Source of the DNA: Drosophila pseudoobscura
Lineage: Eukaryota > Arthropoda > Insecta > Diptera > Drosophilidae
Assembly (NCBI RefSeq): GCF_009870125.1
Contig: NC_046680.1
Span: 16,573,501 to 16,637,500, forward strand
DNA: 64,000 nucleotides
Direction of reading: 5' to 3'
Each line of letters starts with the position of its first letter. Within the stretch, counting starts at the first letter, position 1. Both the position numbers and the translations under genes were made by a program. Below, in pieces: positions 58,956 through 64,000 of the stretch. The notes under the pieces are model-generated. The model was not told where the DNA came from. It was given only the letters and a program-made list of their open reading frames with translations, and searched no databases.

Positions 58956-61900
58956 TTCCGCCCGGAGCGGAGCCCGTAAATAAGCCCAGTACGATAAACT
59001 GGTATTAGAAACTGACAAATTTCACTACCATCATCCACATATTGCCATTGTCGCTGACGCTGATGCTGCCGCTGCCGGGGCTTGACTTATGTAAATTTCC
59101 TGCCACATCCGCCTCCTGCCATCGCGTATTGTATTTCAATGCCCGCCAATAATCATAAAAACTAATTAATGTGCATCGCCGCCCGATTCGGTTACAAGTG
59201 CGTAGACACAGAACTTGCCTCGCATAATTAACGTTCCAAGTTTCGGTCTGACTCCGGGTCTGGCTCTGAGATAACTACGGCCACCCGATCTGGCCTTTGC
59301 CATTCTCCAGACAGGCTCCATCCCCGCCTTCGTCGTTTGTTTTTGCTTATTTTGCGCTCGATTAGCAGATAGCCAGTGAAATTAGTAAATGAAGCTGCAA
59401 TCTCGAAGGCAATTTATATATTTTTTTTGTCTTTGTCAAGATTTCCGCGACAGCTGCGCGGAGGGAAACTGCCAAAGTTTTTGTCTTGTCTACTTATGGC
59501 TATAATAAAATTGGTGGTCATATCCCCGCCGTGAAAAGGGGAGGAGCTCGATGAATCATTCATTGAGTTGCTGCGAGGATTATGGTATGTTTTTGTGCAA
59601 AACAAATTAACACAAAATAAGATAAATTAATTAAGCAGCTCAAAAGTTTGCGATGCTATATTTTATAGCTCTCATAAGAGTTTATTTTGGTATTTATTTT
59701 CCGAGGAAATCATTTGTCATTTGACGTTTGATCAGCAGCAGATACTTTTCACATTTCCTGGAGCTTCGAGGGATAGGGATTGGGAGGAAGTGGCTTTGAT
59801 TTCGGTTGGCTTACGTTTGATCTTCAATTTTATGGGCCTTTGGCTTTTACAGTCCAACAACATAAGAGCCAATTAAAAGCGATGTCCAGGACACTGAGTA
59901 CTGGGCTCGATTCCTGCTTAGCATGCAGGAGCTGGAGCAGGACACCATAATACATCGGTGAGCCGAGCTGACAGTTTTCCCCGTTTATTGGGGATTTTAA
60001 TTTGAGCCAACATGACAAAAACATCGATAACCATTTTCGGACATCTCTCCCGGAGACAGCAGCAGCCCCAAACAAAAAGGAATCCCATCTTGTCGCAGTT
60101 GGTTGCCCATTTCGAGCCGGGCCGGGCCGGGCCGGACCGGACGGGACTGGACTCGACGGTAGGGGATCGGACGGAGACCCAAAGAAAATGCGGCGCGTGT
60201 TTCGATTCCTTCTCCGGTTCGGGTCGCGCCGCTGGAAGTCGAGATGTCAAAAAGAGAAAAATGTTTGACAAATAAACAGTTGCGAGATCCGAAAGTGCCT
60301 GCAGTTATTGTTTTGCCGTCGCTGAAGCCTTCGCTTATGATGTCCCCGGGCGCTTTTGACCTTTTTGCCTTCTCCGGCGCCGGCCTCAAGAATCACATCA
60401 ACTTGTGGATTTATTTGTACATACGAATGTGTATATTCCTCCTTATCACATCATTTTCGCTCCCCATACTTGTCAGTCAGTGCTTTTTGTGCCATTTGTG
60501 AAAAATAAAAGTGTGCTCAGGGCGCTCCAGGCAGGCAACCTCCATCTCCATCTCCTGCCTAGTGCCTGCTCCAGTCCACTCTCCTCCACAGGGGTTAGCC
60601 GGGGTCAGACAGGGCTGTCGTTAGCTTATCTGGGGTCTACATCGCGCAAGGTGCTAATGTGACAGCTACTCCTACTCCGGTTCTGGCTCTGGCTTTGGCA
60701 ATCGACTTGGCGTTGCCTCATTAGTCCGACTCTGCAAATATTTCATAATTCATTTCCATTCCGACCGCAGAGTCATTTATTTAGGAGCTGGCATTCGTCA
60801 CTTGCGGCGGCCACACCGTTCGATGATGATATATGACTGTATGGGGCCTTATTGATGAAATGCGGCTGGAATGGAATGCCTACGAAATTGGTAAGTCTGC
60901 GTTGCGGGCGATTAAATGCGTGGCCTAGAGATTTATAGGCAAAATATATCGGATTGAAAGGCCATGGCAATCATCAAGTATAAACCTTAACAGGAACATC
61001 TAATATCTCCCAAGCCAAAACATAATTGTGGCAATTAAGATTCTTTCTCATAATATCAATCAGACGATGATTTCCTGGCTTAGCGTTTGCCCTTCAACAC
61101 TTCCAATGGCAATTTCAAAAAAGACTTAACTTAAATTGGAATCGAAATGGCATTCTTCTTTTGCTTGGCTACCGCTGAAACGGGCTATGATTTACCACGA
61201 AAAGAGATGCTTTAATTTAAAGTGCCTGACTTAATAAACGGTTTCTACGCACTCCTGGTTGCGACTTCGAGTTGCTTCTTCATCAACTGCTCTATCCGAC
61301 CTTTGTTGGAAACAGCAAACCAGCGACAAACTCCGCTTAAACTTTCTGGTTTTTCTGATGCTTGTGCCCGTGCCCCCGCCCCCAAAAACCGACTCCAGCT
61401 CTCCAGTTTGTTCACAAATATAGCCCATAGCTATAATTACTATATGTATGGCTGCCTTTGCAACAGCGTCTGCAACATTTATAAGTTTATAGTCTGATTG
61501 CCGTCGTCCGACGACCTGGACGGGTTGGGTCCGGACCGGATTGGATTGGAGTGGCTTTTGAAGAAGGGCTTCAGCAGGGCTCTTTTCGGTTTTGTGTCTG
61601 GATACTTTGCGTGTCCTTTGTGCATTTAACGGCTATTTGGAGGCAGAGGCAAACGCAGACCTGGCTATAAATTAACTAAATTGTTGCGAAATTGTTTGTG
61701 GAAATTATGAAATTATTATAAATGCCTCCTCGGCTCTGCCCAAAAGTGATCTAAGCCAAGTCAATAAACTGACACTGGCCCCAGCAGGCAGATACGAGAC
61801 GGAAACGGGGGCAAGGAGTGGGACAATGACGGAAGAGACGGAAAAGAGTCAGTTCATTTAATAAACATTAATATTTTTCCTCCCGCTCGCTCGTTCACTC

Positions 61901-62424
61901 GTTAATTTGCGAATAATTACACTTAATTTGCTTAAAATAAGCCAACAGACAAATTTTTCCGCATACTTAAAAAGGAGGAAAAATAACGTTGACTTTACTC
62001 GAATTATTTATGCATACATATGTAGGAGTATCTCTACCTCGAGGCTTTGTGGGGGTGTTTTGGGATGCGGGCCCACAAAATTATGCATTACAAAAGCGGT
62101 TAAGTCCTTGCGGAAGCCGGCCATAACACCTCCGAGCAAACAGGGATGGCAGAGGCAGAGCAAGTCAGACATGACTCCGGGGCAGAGCCATATTCATATG
62201 CATGTTGCCCCGATAATAATGATAAAAGAAAACTTTTGCCAGACATTCCCATAACGGGGTTTGCCTCACCTTCAACTTTAGCTTTAGCTTCAGCTTCGGT
62301 CTCAGTCTCGTTTTTCGGCTTGGACTTGCCCACAGGATACTGGCTTTGGTACGCGTGAGTCTCCGGCAAAGGACTCAGGTAATTACCGTGTTGGGGTTGC
62401 TCGGATCGAGGTTGTTGGGGGCCA

Positions 62425-62458
62425 GAGCCGGGACCAGGACCAGGACCAGGGCCAGGGG
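62425..62458. repeat. CCAGGA hexamer array
   Basis: About five CCAGGA/CCAGGG units in tandem. It is another member of the purine-plus-CC hexamer family seen through the window. Confidence 0.85.
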
Positions 62459-64000
62459 CTGCTTCTTTTGTGCATAAATTTTCGGCTAAGGAAGGCGCGT
62501 GCCAAATCAGTGTTTACACTTTTATTTGTTCTGCGGGTGGAAAAGGTTTTTGGGGAGCGGCGCAGAGGGTTGCCGGAATGCTAACAGAAGACATAACTTT
62601 CCCGCCGATGCAGTGCGAGGCAGGGCAGATAATTTTGAATAATGTCTCAATTAAAGCCGCATCATTGTGGGGGCTTCGAGAAAGAGTTCGAATCGAAGAA
62701 ACACTTAAATTGTGAAAAAATAAAAACATTTGATAGAAGTTAGTGTACCAGTCTTATCGCAATCTATTCCATCCCCTGTACACATAGATGCAAGATGCCT
62801 GTGAGGGAAAGTCAAAAGGGTACAGAGGTCGCCTCCCGACACTGAGAGTGGATGCCCCTTGGATGGGGCATTCTTACAAGAGCGAAAGAGGCAGTGGTAA
62901 CCAGCAATGCAAATTCGAATGCCATCTCAATTGGGCCTTTCTTGGAGAAAAAACCCTTAGCTTCCAGAAAAAACTCACCCCGTTGCGGGAGCCAGGGCTA
63001 TAATTTGTGGGCTTTGGCTGCCTCGAGGGCGTCTTATTTATAGCGGGGCTTAAATATCAATGTAAGCTATCCCCCCTTGCTCCAACCCTCTCTTCGTCTG
63101 TGTGTACTTATTGATACAAGTTGGCTCTGGCTTCCGGGCTTTTTATTTCCACCTGTGAGCGGGTGGTGGGTTCGGGTTTCGGTATTGGTTTGGAACGCTC
63201 GTAAGTACCAACGAATATATATCTTGTATGGCCGCATTTTTGTGGTTATAATCGGATTTTATTGCAAATTAACGAGCCGCCCACCCTCACCCTCACCCGC
63301 CATACCTTCCTGCCCTTGCCATTACCCATAGCTCCTGCCCGTCCTATAATGTTTCAAGCACCCTGTAAGTCTCATTGCTGCATGTTGTTGTCTTTAGCTT
63401 TGGTTATTTATACGCTTTTTATTACCGTCATTCCGTCTGTGTCTGGATGTCTCTCTGTCTGTCTGTCGGTTTGTGTGGTTGTTAGGCAGGTGTTCTCTCT
63501 GCCTCCCATACCTATCCCCATCCCCATCGCCAGATCCACTTCATTATCCTTGAGGTAAAGTTTCTCCTTCGACCCTTTTATTGGCATTGCATTTATTATT
63601 ATGTGAGTTTTGGTATTTCTTCGATATTAATTTGTTGCTACTGCCGCGTGTTCCTTTTAGTGGCCTCTCAATATTCATTAGATCTCTGATTTGTTACGGT
63701 TTCCCTTTGGCTTATGCCGTCTCCTCACCTCTCCACCTCCTTCACCAGAAACCCCAATCCACATTCCCTTTCATCTACCTCTGCCTCTCTTTGATATCAG
63801 TTTTTGTGTTGTTTTTATTGCCACAAGTATTTTGATTACTGTGCAGAAAGGTACGCTGATTCGGATTGGATCGGGGGCCTCTGTTATTACGGGAGCACGA
63901 GAGAAATCCCGCAAAAAACACATCAGTGAAAAACCCGACACGTTGAACTAGTTTGGCTGCAGCTGCTAGACGAGAGCTTTTATATTTTTCATGTTACAAA

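Larger units (their letters stand above)
48602..64000. other. Gene-poor DNA to the end of the window, no supported gene
   Basis: About 15 kb with no gene I can support. An open frame at 48602-48988 encodes an unusually protein-like sequence but has no good start and is discussed only as a candidate exon. Repeats include GGGCA units (about 49951-50004), GT units (55018-55040), GACCCC units (about 58921-58955), CCGGG/CCGGA units near 60115-60150 and CCAGGA units (about 62425-62458). A probable DINE-1 fragment lies at 54212-54275. Confidence 0.6.

Noticed and set aside
1..64000. tRNA, rRNA and known Drosophila microRNA genes
   Set aside because: I looked for tRNA A/B boxes and for microRNAs known near 56E (the mir-309 cluster) and saw no match. 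A covariance-model search would be needed to exclude divergent non-coding RNAs.

Overview
The window looks like nuclear DNA of a Drosophila, most likely of the obscura group (D. pseudoobscura or a relative). The supporting signs are an intronless, strongly codon-biased Toll-family gene, a Drosophila Obp56-type odorant-binding protein gene with a 71-base intron, a DINE-1/INE-1-like Helitron relic with a GTCC/GTCT array, and abundant hexamer arrays such as AGTGGC and CTGGCT. The species is an inference. The pairing of an Obp56-type gene with a Toll-7/18w-type gene fits the region equivalent to 56E-F on chromosome arm 2R of D. melanogaster (Muller element C).

Layout. Bases 1-8600 hold no gene I can support. 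An odorant-binding protein gene (Obp56h-like, 134 aa, two exons) lies at 8700-9175, with a TATA box and a poly(A) signal. Bases 9250-19500 are intergenic and rich in tandem repeats. A purine-rich, GAGA-like region at 19539-19953 leads into a probable 5' leader with several very short upstream ORFs. The single-exon coding sequence of a long Toll receptor (Toll-7, or less likely its close paralogue 18w; 1445 aa) follows at 20645-24982. The AT-rich, simple-repeat-rich DNA after it probably contains a long 3' UTR, but its end cannot be fixed.

From about 26.9 kb to 64 kb, 37 kb, I find no convincing protein-coding gene. This stretch holds a nearly intact, non-coding DINE-1-like element at 32961-34110, a probable decayed fragment of the same family near 54.2 kb, and many microsatellites. 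Large gene-poor flanks are common around developmental Toll genes and usually carry enhancers, but no enhancer can be proven from one sequence.

The two genes do not form a pathway. One encodes a secreted carrier of small hydrophobic ligands, the other a single-pass receptor of the Toll family. I found no previously undescribed multi-gene system. The most unusual signal is a strong excess of the octamer TACGAGTA/TACTCGTA: 26 copies against about 2 expected by chance, spread over the non-coding DNA.
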